A stretch of DNA of 64,000 nt from Pycnococcus provasolii. Taxonomy: Eukaryota; Chlorophyta; Pseudoscourfieldiophyceae; Pseudoscourfieldiales. The notes under the pieces were generated by a model that was not told where the DNA came from, searched no databases, and saw only the letters and a program-made list of their open reading frames with translations. Below are positions 18,740-29,230 of this stretch, piece after piece (position 1 is the first letter of the stretch; the number at the start of each line of letters is the position of its first letter). The position numbers and the translations under genes were made by a program. The stretch lies in NCBI GenBank assembly GCA_049487715.1, contig CP150548.1, forward strand, positions 186,001 to 250,000, read 5' to 3'.

Positions 18740-19607
18740 TACGATAGGCACTATTCTACTGTTCGGCTGTTCGTATCGCGTTCGAAAACGAGTGCTCGAA
18801 AAAAACAGGCACTGTTCGTTGTTCGTTTGCCTCGTTGCAATGAAGGAGCTAATGCTAGCAGTACTGAAAAGGGAAAACGAAACGAGTGATGAGGGACAGT
18901 TTGATGGGCGATTGATGGGCGCACCGACGGACCGAGCCCCCCCGGGGGTGCCAGGACACGAAAACGACTTCCCTAGGAAGCTTAGTACTAATCTAGTACT
19001 AATGTAAGGGTTACAGGCGGCGACCAAACCCTCTTCCTAGTCTAAGGACTACTGTGGGGACTGGGGAAAGTACATATCCCCTATGAGTAACCCTAACCCT
19101 AACCTACGAACCCTAAACCCTAACCCTAAACCCTAACCCTAATCTCCCCCCTAGCTAAGGTTAGGAATCAGGCTGGCAGAGCACAGAGTGGCAGGCACCT
19201 GTGGCAGAGGCTCTCTCTCTCTCATCCCTCCTGATTGATGATCATCCGGAAAAACGAAACTGTAATTTTAGTCGGGCGAAATGGTCGGCGAGCGAACCTA
19301 AATTACCTAATAACCCTTACAAAACTGAGCAGAGATAAAGCCCAAGGGCGGAGTTTCGTTCGTCGTGTCTTTTCCGCCTTTGTTTCTGTAGGGGACTTCC
19401 CCATCCTCCCCATTCACCAATACCAATATCACGTCTCTCCCTCTTCCTGTCCTTTCTTTTCCCCCACATACACGCACGCACACTCTGCACGCCACCAGAA
19501 CAGGCATTTACGTTGAGCCTGGTGATTTGCCGCGTCATTTGTCTTCATCCATCACGCCACATTCCATTTCCCTCCCTGAATCCTTTTCTGGAATAGAAAT
19601 CCCTGGG
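18740..19607. other. Divergent upstream region of the RRM and U-box genes
   Basis: Non-coding spacer between two divergent genes. It contains a cluster of CCCTAA/CCCTAAA units (19084-19144), a short CT run near 19210 and pyrimidine-rich DNA from 19360 to 19500. An open frame runs into the U-box gene from a TTG at 19527, but its first ATG is at 19608. Confidence 0.6.
19084..19144. promoter_or_regulatory. CCCTAA/CCCTAAA cluster between divergent genes
   Basis: Seven or eight imperfect units mixing CCCTAA and CCCTAAA within 60 bases. It lies about 345 bases upstream of the RRM-protein ATG and about 465 bases upstream of the U-box ATG. Confidence 0.5.
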
Positions 19608-20687
19608 ATGCCGCTCGGGTTAGGGCACTCGTTCACGCTCAACGTGCCGCACCTGCCTGTCATCCTATTAGAACGATACCAGCGCTCTCTTGGTCAGGGG
19701 GGTGGTGGTCATCCGTCCCCGTCATCTTCAGGGGATCACGGGTCTCCTTCTGCGGGAAAGCCTCTCTTGGGTCCGTTCAACGCACAGACCCTTTCGTTCG
19801 TCTTCTTCGGGTGCCTCTCAGCAGCAAACGCTATCAGAGAATTCTACGCCAAAAGACTCGCACGACAAACGCACAACCGCGATTTCGTCAACGCAATTCA
19901 AAAGGTGCTCGACGAAAGGGATGACAACAAACGCGAGACTGCCAGCGGCAGTGGTGATGATAATGCACAAGACACGCCGCGCAACTTTGAGCTCGTGGGG
20001 CACATCGACAACGAAAACGTATACCTCTTTCGACCTGAGGGACACATAACCACGCCCGTCGTGTTCTTTCGGCGCAAGCGGTACAAGCACGTGTGGGAGT
20101 GGAGCATTGACTGCCGCAACTGGCTCGCGACGTCGACGAGGGAGTGGGCGATCGGACCGCCGCCGAGAATTGAAATACACGCGCTAGCAACGCAAATGAT
20201 TGCGCGACTCGAGGCTGTTCGACTGCTGTCCAAAACTGGAACGGTGCACCACCCGCCATCGCTCGAAATCTCCGAAACGGTGCGCGAGGCTGAGTCCGTC
20301 CCGGAGGCGCTGACGTGTCCCATCACACATGCTATCATGGCCAACCCAGTCGTCGCTCCTTCCGGCGTCACGTACGAAAAGTTTGCCATCGAACGATGGA
20401 TCCTCGAGCGTGGGGCAGAACCCACGACAGGACGACCTCTTCGCGCGTCGGAGCTGTACCCCAACCTCGCCATACGTACAACCATCGAGGCTTTTGCTGC
20501 GAACATGACACCTGCTAATAAACCCGTCGATGCAGACGACAGCAGCGCCACTGCTGACGACGACGGCGGCGCCACTGCTGACGACGACGGTGGTGCCACT
20601 GCTGACGACGACGGTGGTGCCGATGTCGATGACGCGGATTTGCCAACCGTGACAATCGATTTGGCACTCCCAGGTTTTGTTGTGTAA
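19608..20687 (+). CDS. U-box E3 ubiquitin ligase-like protein
   Basis: 359 residues from ATG at 19608. A U-box lies at about residues 220-290: PEALTCPITHAIMANPVVA, then SGVTYEKFAIERWI and GRPLRASELYPNLAIR. This keeps the CPI, P-V, G-TYE and L-PN-A-R signature of the RING-like, zinc-free fold that recruits E2 enzymes. The N-terminal region has a hydrophobic stretch (about residues 55-75, TLSFVFFGCLSAANAIREF) that might be a membrane or packing helix, followed by a basic/acidic linker. After the U-box come three copies of an 8-residue acidic repeat (ATADDDGG, 24 bases at DNA level). The end is hydrophobic (TIDLALPGFVV). The target is unknown. The ATG is chosen over the upstream TTG. Confidence 0.85.
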   Translation: MPLGLGHSFTLNVPHLPVILLERYQRSLGQGGGGHPSPSSSGDHGSPSAGKPLLGPFNAQTLSFVFFGCLSAANAIREFYAKRLARQTHNRDFVNAIQKVLDERDDNKRETASGSGDDNAQDTPRNFELVGHIDNENVYLFRPEGHITTPVVFFRRKRYKHVWEWSIDCRNWLATSTREWAIGPPPRIEIHALATQMIARLEAVRLLSKTGTVHHPPSLEISETVREAESVPEALTCPITHAIMANPVVAPSGVTYEKFAIERWILERGAEPTTGRPLRASELYPNLAIRTTIEAFAANMTPANKPVDADDSSATADDDGGATADDDGGATADDDGGADVDDADLPTVTIDLALPGFVV

Positions 20688-20705
20688 CAACCGTGTTCTC
20701 TCCTA

Positions 20706-21611
20706 TTACATCGAGTCAACCTCTCTAGAGTAGCGACCACCCTTAACAGCCTCGTAGTTGCGCCTGCGCTCGCCCACTGGCGGGAGGTATCCGTCGTCAG
20801 CCGGCGTACCGACATTCAGGAGTGAACCGTCGTCGTCGACAAGCGCAAAGGACGTGAAGTTCGACGAGGGTATCCACACCAATTTCCACGCGATCTTCGA
20901 GTTGAACTGAACGTGAGCAACATCTCGTGGAGGCTCGTAGTTGGCCCCCAATATACAAGTGCACCACGAGCCACCGCCAGCTCCCATGGTTGTATCACTC
21001 GCGGCGACAATGCCCTTTCCCAAGCGGTTCCCAAGAGAGATTCCCTTGACACTACCGTCATTTTCGTTGAAGGCTGAGTTGTCCCTGTAAAGTATTTATC
21101 GTTGAGTGCATCATGATGGTTAGCGAATTTGTTATTGTTGCTTCTTGGCTGGTTTCAAGTGTACTTACGCCATTGTCGTAGCGTCGCAATGGTTGAAGTC
21201 ATTGAAGCAGTGGCTTGTGTTTCCCAGTCCGGGAGGCACGTCCGTCATGTCCTTAAGTCCGGCTGCCCACAGCAGGCTACGTCGCACTTCAGTCCACGGC
21301 GCACTTAGCTGGTCCTTGGTGAGCGACTTCGCACGCTCCATGCCTGCAAGTCGACGCGCTTCGGCCGTTCCCAGATAATCCGACGACGCCATTGGCGCAC
21401 CGTTTCCGTTTCCCGGTGCTGCTGCTCCTGCCGACACACTGCACGCCTGCCCCGTATTCACCACGGGTGCTGCGAACGCTCGAGACAGCAGCGTCCCACC
21501 AAATGTGTATGCGCCGAGCGAGAGGAGCACACGGCGTCTGAGGTGGTTGGTGTGCGAAGGCGCACCACTTGCACGACTTAGTGAACGTGTGATTCGCGCG
21601 CGAACACGCAT
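20706..21611 (-). CDS. Predicted thylakoid-lumen protein with twin-Arg leader, two exons
   Basis: The coding sequence joins 21169-21611 and 20706-21084 on the minus strand, giving 273 residues. The intron (GTAAGT to TTACAG, 84 bases, phase 2) is required because the first frame hits a stop immediately after the donor. The N-terminus is basic (MRVRARITRSLSRAS), then has a twin-arginine signal: RRRVLLSLGAYTFGGTLLS followed by RAFAAP, which looks like a lumenal processing site. This is the bipartite chloroplast-plus-Tat pattern of lumen proteins. The mature part has Cys residues (HCFNDFNHCDAT, WCTCILGA) and a conserved-looking core (WKLVWIPSSNFTSFALVDDDG) but no family is recognised. The open frame extends to 21794 only by translating CCCTAA repeats, so ATG 21611 is preferred. 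Confidence 0.78.
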
Positions 21612-21755
21612 GCAAATCACGAACCACGGACTCTGTTCGGAATCAGGCAAGGGCCCAGGAATAGCAAGAACGTGTGGCCCAAAGTGGATGAGTACATACC
21701 GAGTCACCGAGGGGCTCCGAGGTTCTGCTCCGAGGGGCCGGGAAAAATCCAAAAC

Positions 21756-21796
21756 CCTAACCCGTAACCCTAACCCTAACCCTAACCCTAACACAA
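21756..21796. promoter_or_regulatory. CCCTAA cluster upstream of the lumen-protein gene
   Basis: Six or more CCCTAA-like units, about 145 bases upstream of the ATG at 21611, with further degenerate copies to 21815. Confidence 0.5.
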
Positions 21797-21870
21797 AACC
21801 CTATCCCGAACCCACCGACAAGAATATCAGACCTTAAGGACTAGAAAATATGTGTATCAATTTTATCACC

Positions 21871-22923
21871 TTAAGGCGGCGTCGGGATGCCTGGAACCAC
21901 ACTGCGCGTGTTGATGGGTGCGGGTGCTGCGAGCGTACTCGCGCCTGTTATATGCTTCACCGCCTTCGCCGCAGCTTCTGTCGCCGACGGCAGCGCCACC
22001 TCCAAATCCATTCTGTCCACCAACGACGATATGCCCGCGTTCGCCTCGTATACGGCGCAGCGACGAAACCACCACGAGAAGGTTTTCATCAGAGCAGGGC
22101 GCAGGCTCACTCCGCTTGCGACACGCCGGCTCATGCGTACCCAACCAAGCACGCACGTCGCAACGGTGTGCAGGCTAATCTTCAAGCGTAGCCAGAACTT
22201 TGAACGCACCCACGTAAGAGCCTCCTCTGCCGCGGCGTGCGCAATTGTGTCGTTCATCGACTCGAGGTGTTTCACTCTGTCCTGAAGACGTGACCTCTGA
22301 AATCTCAAGCCTGTGTTCTCCGACTTCAGGTTGTTCAACTCCGCGTCGCGTTGCTTTGCACGCGCTCGGAAGCGAGCCGACGCCTCGCGGTTCTGCGTTC
22401 GTCGCTTCAACGTAGCTTCGTCCCGCCTTTCGAGGCCGGCGTTATTCCGCGAGTCTATTCGAGGGTCAGAGTTGGAGTTGTCTGAAATGGAAGCGTGCTC
22501 CATGTCCGTGAAGTATGGGCTGTACTGTCCGGCATGCCTCGGGCTGAAGTCTCCGACGTCGTGCGCGTACCCGAGCTCGGCCGTCTCGATATTTTGAGGC
22601 AACCTGACCTCGGTCACGCCAGCAGGTGTGTTCACCTGCGGCTCTGCTCTTTGCTCTTCTGTCACCATGTGTTCAACTTCTTCGAAAAACGTCTGGTCGA
22701 ACGGCCCAAGGTGTGCGAGCTCCGGTGGTATTATGTCCACGTCCTCCTCGCTATGCATGACCCACGGCGCAGGACCCTTTGCCGTGGCCGCCTCCACTTC
22801 CACCGCATCGTCGAGCCCTGCCCCCACCTCCAGCAGTTCGCGCGCGGAGTACCTGCGCACAGCTGCGACTTCAGGGGGCGGCAGCGGCACCGTCGGCAGG
22901 TCGTCGAAGTCGGGAACTTCCAT
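21871..22923 (-). CDS. bZIP transcription factor
   Basis: 350 residues from ATG at 22923, intronless. The basic region/leucine zipper lies at about residues 172-222: LKRRTQNREASARFRARAKQ with the N-x7-R DNA-contact signature (NREASARFR), then a zipper of about four heptads (LNNLKSENTGLRFQRSRL, continuing DRVKHLESMND). The N-terminal 160 residues are acidic and Pro-rich, as in an activation domain. A hydrophobic, Trp-containing segment after the zipper (FWLRLKISLHTVATCVLGWV, about 245-265) could be a membrane helix. If so, this would be a membrane-tethered bZIP like those in ER-stress signalling; that is inference. The C-terminus is Ala/Pro-rich. DNA-binding specificity cannot be told from sequence. 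Confidence 0.9.
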   Translation of the reverse strand: MEVPDFDDLPTVPLPPPEVAAVRRYSARELLEVGAGLDDAVEVEAATAKGPAPWVMHSEEDVDIIPPELAHLGPFDQTFFEEVEHMVTEEQRAEPQVNTPAGVTEVRLPQNIETAELGYAHDVGDFSPRHAGQYSPYFTDMEHASISDNSNSDPRIDSRNNAGLERRDEATLKRRTQNREASARFRARAKQRDAELNNLKSENTGLRFQRSRLQDRVKHLESMNDTIAHAAAEEALTWVRSKFWLRLKISLHTVATCVLGWVRMSRRVASGVSLRPALMKTFSWWFRRCAVYEANAGISSLVDRMDLEVALPSATEAAAKAVKHITGASTLAAPAPINTRSVVPGIPTPP

Positions 22924-23724
22924 ACCCTTAAGTCCTTAACCTTAAAGGGCACCCCCCTGAACGCGAACGAAAACGTGTGAAAACGAGGGGCAAAATGAGG
23001 CCCCCCGGAACTTTGCGAAGATGAGCAAGCTGCCAGTGCACAGGGGCGTCTTGGCCCAGCCCAGCTGCCCAGGATGGAGTCGGGTGCCAACAAAAGAACA
23101 GGTCGTGCAAAACGTGTGACCTAGGGGTACCGGTATAAGTTTTACTGTAGTCGACGACCTCGTGGACTATCTTTCTTTCTTTCTGTATGATACTGGACCG
23201 CTGTAGTGGCTGTACCGGTAAGATTACCCATCCGTCATCATAGACTATGTACTGTACGGATCCGTCATCATAACTTTACCTTTTACCAGTGTCGAACGGA
23301 CCGCGTTAGGGTTATGTAGGGTTAGCGCATGAACCGTGTTTTAAGGCGGTTGGTTTTGCGGCCGGCCGCTTTTTTCTTCAGGCTTCTTCATTTGGCGTCC
23401 GGGGGGCACAAGAATAATCGCCAGGTGGTGCTCACCATCATGGTGGCATTGCCGACGTCCGCGGGATTCGCGTAAGGATACCAATAGCAGTGGCGTGCCT
23501 CGCCTTCAGCGTCTTCTTCGTGAAAGAGACGCGAAAAGTTCGCGCCGTCGGACTGTGACAGCTCCGTTCGTTGTGGTGTATTGTAACAGGATTTAACTTA
23601 TGTATTCTTAGGAACGAACGACACAGAACGAAAAAACAACATGCCAGGGTGGCGACCGTGGAACCTAGGACCGAAGATAATCAATATATGCAACTAAAAG
23701 TCTGGACTGTGTTTACAAACACAA
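22924..23724. other. Non-coding spacer between bZIP and kinesin genes
   Basis: 800 bases upstream of the bZIP gene and downstream of the kinesin gene. It contains a TTTC run near 23168-23184, one TACTGTAC motif at 23250, a direct repeat of TCCGTCATCATA (near 23231 and 23261) and two TAGGGTTA units near 23304-23327. No coding frame is supported. Confidence 0.6.
23304..23327. promoter_or_regulatory. Degenerate TTAGGG pair upstream of the bZIP gene
   Basis: Two TTAGGGTTA-like units about 380 bases upstream of the bZIP ATG. This is the weakest of the five clusters. Confidence 0.35.
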
Positions 23725-26700
23725 TCAAGCAGAGATGGCATTCGTGCGGCTCGACAGAGGCACACGAGACTCCTTGCCAGATCCGGGCTGCTCCTTCAAG
23801 GCGGTTGCGCGAGCTCGCGACGCAAACTGAAGGGTGGACAGTGACTCGTGCACGGATTCAACGCCGGGCGAAACGTGAGCGAACATGAGCACCTTGCTCT
23901 GCCCGCCCAGGCTATCCTGCAGCAGCATTGTGAGCTTGCTGTTGCGGTATGGAACGTGCGTCTTCTTCGAGCGCAGGCCCGAGATGACGTCGCCAAGAGC
24001 GCTGAGGCTCTTGTTGATAGACTGCGCCTCCTTCAGCTCGGCGCCCTTCACGCCGCTCTTGCCGACGCGCTCGGAACCGGCGAGATCGACGAGGTTCAGG
24101 CGACGCTGGCCACCCTCGCCCACGAGACGCACGCACATCACCATGTGGCTGCGAGACGAGTGCGAGTTAAGATTCGTGCAAGCCGTGCTGCGGTTGCGCT
24201 TCGCCGTCGCGAACATGTCCTCAACCTCGTCAATCTCGCCGATGCGGCGCTCCGTCAGGCCGGGGACGGACCAGCCAAGCCCTTCGACGAGCTTCACGTC
24301 CAATGCATTGCCAATCTCAGAAGCCTTCGGCTTTTCATCCCACGAGTTAGCACTCTTCTTCTTTTCCTCCTCCGACGGCTGGTCAACGAGGAGGTCGTGG
24401 ATGGACTCGTTGTAGATCTCGAGCATCGAAACGTACACCTCGAATGCCGGCGTTGCCTTGCGGGCACGCACTGGCGTCGGCTCGACAAGCACATCCTCGT
24501 CATCCTCATCCTGCGATTGCTCTTCAAGGGCAGGCTTTCCAGCCTTCTCGTAGCCAGCCACGCTCTGCTCTTCAAGCGCTCCAAAGATGAAGTCGAATGT
24601 GCGTGCGCTCAGGTACTCCATCGTGTACGTCTTGCCACTTCCCGTCTGCCCGTAGGCAAATACGCACACGTTCCTTCCGTGGTACAAGCTGCTTGCAATG
24701 AACGGCTCCGTCTCGCTCCACACCTCCTCCTGACCCATGCTTCCTGCGAAGGCCATGTCAAAGTCGAAGCAGTGCGTGCGCGCCTGACCCTCGGATGCCA
24801 GTTTCGCATTTACCGCCTTCTTCGGCGGCACCACGAGCTTCAGCATTCCCGGGTCCGAGGGCGCGTCGAACATGGACGCAGGCTCGTCCACCGCGGGAAA
24901 CACCAGAGCGCTCTTCGAGCTCACCACTGATTCCTTCTTGTTGAGAGGACGCGCTCGGGCAAAAACGCGCACATTGCCACGGAGCTCCATCAGCTGATCC
25001 TGAAGCTTTCGCTTCTCAGCGTGCGAATCACTGAACTTCTTCTGAAGGCTAGCCGCAGCCGCCTCGACGCGCAAGATTTCCTCGCGCGCAGCCGCGAGCT
25101 GCTCTGCGAGTGACGTTGCCTCCGCCTGCGATGCAGCTCGCGCCGTCTCCGCCTCGGCAGCGGACGTAAGTGCGGCGTCGCGCTCCGCCTCGGCATCCTT
25201 ATTAGCTTGCGACAGCTCCTCGACGGTGGTGGCGTGTACGCTGTTCAGCTGCTCGATGGTCGCGCCGTGCTCCTGCTTGAGCTCCTGCACAGCCGTGGCA
25301 TGCACCTGCTCCTTCTCCTGCAGAGCGGCGGCGTGCGCCGTCTCCACCTCCTGCAGAGAGGCGGCGTGCGCCGTCTCCTTCTCCTGCAGAGCGGAGTTAT
25401 GCTCGCTCTTGAGCTCTTGCACAGCCGCAGCGTGCGTGTTGTTGATTTGCTCGATGGTCGCGCCGTGCTCCTGCTTGAGCTCCTCGACGGTGGTGGCGTG
25501 TACGCTGTTCAGCTGCTCGATGGTCGCGCCGTGCTCCTGCTTGAGCTCCTGCACAGCCGTGGCATGCACCTGCTCCTTCTCCTGCAGAGCGGCGGCGTGA
25601 GCCGTCTCCACCTCCTGCAGAGAGGCGGCGTGCGCCGTCTCCTTCTCCTGCAGAGCGGAGTTATGCTCGCTCTTGAGCTCTTGCACAGCCGCAGCGTGCG
25701 TGTTGTTGATTTGCTCGATGGTCGCGCCGTGCTCCTGCTTGAGCTCCTGCACAGCCGTGGCATGCACCTGCTCCTTCTCCTGCAGAGTGGCGGCGTGCGC
25801 CGTCTCCACCTCCTGCAGAGCGGAGTTATGCTCGTTCTTGAGCTCCTGCACAGCCGCGGTATGCGCCGTCTCCTTCTCCGCAAGCGTGTTCGCATGAGCC
25901 GTCTCAGCCTCCCCAAAGCGCTGCTCCATCTCCGCAATCTTGCTCGTCTTTTCCTTGCTCGCCTCCTCAAGTTTGGAGATGGCAGCCTGGGCCTCGGTGT
26001 TCATAGCGACCGCTGCACTATCACCCTCCGCCTGCATCACCGCAAGGCGCGCCTCGAGTGCCGAAACCGTTGAAGCAGCCTCCTCGCCCTTCGCCGCGAG
26101 TTCCGCCTCGTGCGCCTCCTTCTGCGCCTGCATCTCCGTTTTGAATACATGAATCTCGGAGAGGAGTGCCGTTGACTTTTCCTGCAGGCTTTCAATCTCG
26201 ATCTTCGACTGCTCGCCTCGCGCGCGCTCCTGGTCGAGTGCCGCCTGCAGTTTCGCCTGCTCCTCGCGCATCTTGTTCTCCGTCTCGGTGGCGTCGATCG
26301 CGGTCAGGGTGTGCTTAGCCGCCTCCTCCTGGCTGGCAGACAGAGCCTCCACCGCGGCTTCGTGCTCGCGCTTCGTCTCGGCGTGCTGCTCGGTGAGGCG
26401 ATCAAGCTGCTCCTCGAGCGCTTGAATCTTCGCATCTTTGGCACGCGCCTCCTTAGCGACAGGACTTGCGAGCGCGGCTGCCGCCGCCGCCTGCTCTGCG
26501 AGCTGATCCTTGAGAATTTCTCGCTCCGAGATGAGATTGTCACGCTCCGTACGCAGTAAGTTTTCCTGCTCGTTCGCCTGCGCGCTTGTATGCGCCTTCT
26601 CCGCCTTTATTTCAATCATCGCCTGCTCGAGCGCGAGTAGCTGTACCTTGAGTCGTTCCACCTCCTGCTCGGCATGGTGCGCTCGCGCCATGGCACCTCG

Positions 26701-27379
26701 CAGCTCGTTGAGCGCCCTTGCGCTTTCCGCCGCCACCGCCTGGAGCGGGCTTCGCAACGTGGAGACGGCAGCCGCGGCGGCAGTTTGGTGTTCGTCGTCG
26801 ACGGCTGTGGTGTAGTCAATGTCGCCGTAGTCTCCTGCAGCCCCGGGCAGAAGAGGTTCGTACGCCGCCATGTTCATGTCGAATTCGTCGTTGGCTGCGA
26901 CTTTGTCCCAAAGCTTCTGTCCCCAGTTCTTCAGGCGTTCAAACTCGAACGAGAGTGCGACTCCGATGTCCGCCGATCCGCACGCGGGATCCGGGCTGTG
27001 AGCGGCTGTGAAGGGAGGTTGGGAAGTTTTGGTTGGGGTGAGTCACGTTTGTTTTGTTTCTTGTTGTGTGTGGAAACGACATTTGACGTCACACTGACGT
27101 ACCTTTTAAGATGGTTGCATCCCGCTGTCGTTCGAGTTCCGCGATGCGCGCCAGCAGTCGTTTGAAGACTTCCTCTCGGTGTTCCGTCGTGGGTGTTTGC
27201 ATGCTTTCCGTGAGTGCTTGCAGGTCAAACGACGACGTCCTGAGCGGCGTCGAGACTTCGGAGGGAGGAGGATGAAACGCGGGCATGGAAGAAGATTCGA
27301 CGACGACGCCAACCTCCTGAGGATGAGGAGAGGGCACGAGTGGAGTAGTACTAGAGTGTTCGTGCAAAGACGACGACAT
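23725..27379 (-). CDS. Kinesin-14, C-terminal motor, two exons
   Basis: The coding sequence joins 27103-27379 and 23725-27005 (1,185 residues). The 97-base intron starts GTACGT and ends TTCACAG, phase 1, and the exon-2 frame stays open upstream of the internal ATG at 26877. The stalk (about residues 150-750) is a long coiled coil containing an 11-residue repeat array. The motor follows the kinesin-14 neck ELRGNVRVFARARP (about residue 765). It has the P-loop GQTGSGKTYTME, switch I NLNSHSSRSH, switch II LVDLAGSERVGKSG, then SINKSLSALGDVI and YRNSKLTMLLQDSLGG. Kinesin-14s move toward microtubule minus ends and act in spindle formation and transport, often replacing dynein in plants. An acidic insert (about 860-920, SQDEDDEDVLVEPTP) lies in the motor, in a loop region. 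The tail ends RTNAISA. Confidence 0.93.
25217..25850 (-). repeat. 264-base tandem super-repeat encoding 11-residue coiled-coil units
   Basis: Within the kinesin stalk, units such as AVQELKQEHGA, TIEQLNSVHAT, ALQEKEQVHAT and SLQEVETAHAA repeat every 11 residues (33 bases). Eight units form a 264-base block that recurs almost unchanged (TCCTCGACGG at 25217 and again at 25481), followed by a partial third copy. Confidence 0.9.
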
Positions 27380-28393
27380 CGTAGTATCGTAAGGTGAGAC
27401 ACGAGAGGTACAGTAAGTGAGAATGAATGAAAGAGAAAGTGAACAGGGGGTACCTACGAGGGAGAGCGAAAGCAAAAGCATGTCGTCAACGCACGCACGC
27501 ACGCACCTGGGTGGAGCCACAAGGGACAAGGGGAGGAGGAAAAGGTGTGAGGAAAAGGTGGGAGGGGGAGTTAACAACGTGTAGGTATGCCTACTTCCTA
27601 GACCGATTACTGTAACCAACCCCTTTCCCTACCCGGGTACGGGGGAGAGTAAAAAGGATTCTATCTGTCAATTTCTCTCTTGGTTGAATTCCCTCCGACT
27701 TTTTCGGGGTTTCCCCCTGGCAGCCTTGCAGCTTTGTCTATCGTAGGGGAAGCTCTCTTTCGCATTCTCTATCGTAGTATTGTACTACATAAACCTTTCT
27801 TTTAGGTGCCCACGGAGGGATGGCGCCTTGTCATCAGCTTGTCAGGTGTGTTTTTCTTGTGTGTTTTCATCAAGTGGTTGGCCAGAGTGGTTGGCCTGGC
27901 ATTTTTCTGGTGGTCCTTGTTGTACAGTATTTTCCTTCCGTTGGTTCCAATCTTGTTCCAATGGTTGGTTTTCGGCCAACCTTTTTATTCGGGCATTCAT
28001 TCCTTCGGTCCCAGGGATCTGCTTCCAAGTTCCAACTTGCTACCTTCACCAGCTCAAAGAAAGAAAGAAATGCACCGCACCATCGGCACTCCCCACTCCC
28101 GCACATGGATGGCTGCAGGGATGCATGCGCCTCCGCCAAGCGGAAATCCGCGGCATCAATCGAACCGTATTTGAGTTTGAAAGAGCCCGAAACAAACTTG
28201 CCCGAAAAAAGAGGACGCTGCTTCCCACTGGATCCATTCAAGGAAGGAAACACAACTCCGCGCGTTGCTGCAAGGCCAGGACGAGAGGCCGCGACTTGCA
28301 AGCGCTTGGCCGCTTCCCTCCCCCCCTTTTTCAGTACTTGAAACCCACGTGCTCCCACACCAGTCCATCACACTATTATCACGCCTTGCAATC
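27380..28393. other. Long shared upstream region of kinesin and a small-protein gene
   Basis: About 1 kb between divergent genes. It has purine-rich DNA near 27530-27570, two CTATCGTAG copies (27738, 27770) and a GTACAGTA motif at 27922. A 122-residue frame at 27806-28174 is strongly hydrophobic (VFFLCVFIKWLARVVGLAFF), but all three frames are open in this T-rich DNA, so it is not annotated as a gene. It may be a transcribed leader. Confidence 0.5.
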
Positions 28394-29230
28394 ATGGACG
28401 CCGCGCCATGGAACAAGTACGTTTACGTCACCTTGCCTTGCCACCACTCCACCTGATATGGCCTCATACGCCTGTCTCATATATATCCCTTGCCTCCTCC
28501 TGTTGATTCACATATGTCTCTGTGCTGTGGACAACTGTGTATATGTGAATAAGAATAACACAACACGGTCCTTGTATCATGTACATAAAACTAACCATAC
28601 TCCTCGTCAACCCACCAACCAATAATATACAAAACTCCCTCTGACATCTGAAACAAAACTCCTCCTTAACTCGCGTCTTAACCTTCTCTCCTCGTGATCG
28701 CGCGCCTTCCTTACCCTCTTCTCCGTAATCTTGCTTTTCTGCGTGCATACACACACACATAAAATCAAAATTATATTCTATTCTATTCCGAAACACAACA
28801 ACTCATTAGGGACGACGCGAACGCCAACTTCTACAGCAGTAACTACAAGCCGCACAAGGCGAACGGTGGTGGCAACGGAATGATGGACATCCTATACCAG
28901 CGCTCACCCTCGGCGTCGGGACACGTCAACGCAGACAACTTCGGGGGCAAGGGCGCGGGTGCCTTCTCACCCGCACCCATCGGGAACGCGCCTTTCGCAA
29001 CACGCGTCGAAAACGTCGAAGACGCAAACCTTGGCAACCAGAGCCGCATTCAGGCGTCGCTGCTCGGTGACAAGGGAAACAAGTTCAGCGTGGGTGCACC
29101 GAAGGTGGGCCAGGCGGACGCAAACGCCATAAACCGCATGAACTACGCCACAACGCAGGCGGAGGCGTACAACGCACGTATGCGAAACCGTGGAAGTGGA
29201 AACATCTTCGCGGGACCCGACGAGGCGTAG
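28394..29230 (+). CDS. Small Asn/Gly-rich protein, two exons, unknown function
   Basis: The coding sequence joins 28394-28416 and 28810-29230 (147 residues). The first coding exon is only 23 bases (MDAAPWNK). It is followed by a 393-base intron starting GTACGT and ending CATTAG, and the frame joins cleanly (phase 2). The protein continues DDANANFYSSNYKPHKANGG, then MMDILYQRSPSASGHVNADN, and ends NYATTQAEAYNARMRNRGSG followed by NIFAGPDEA. It is hydrophilic, without membrane segments, signal or Cys motifs. The regular spacing of Asn, Tyr and Gly and the even composition suggest a conserved soluble protein, possibly cytoskeleton-associated, but no family is recognised. The splice is inferred because the second-exon frame lacks a start near its 5' end. 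Confidence 0.75.

Noticed and set aside
17711-21796. A chromosome end
   Set aside because: The TTAGGG clusters are short, interrupted, in both orientations and flanked by genes on both sides.
27806-28174. 122-residue hydrophobic protein
   Set aside because: All three frames stay open in this T-rich stretch, no frame has coding-like composition, and it sits in the leader region of the next gene.
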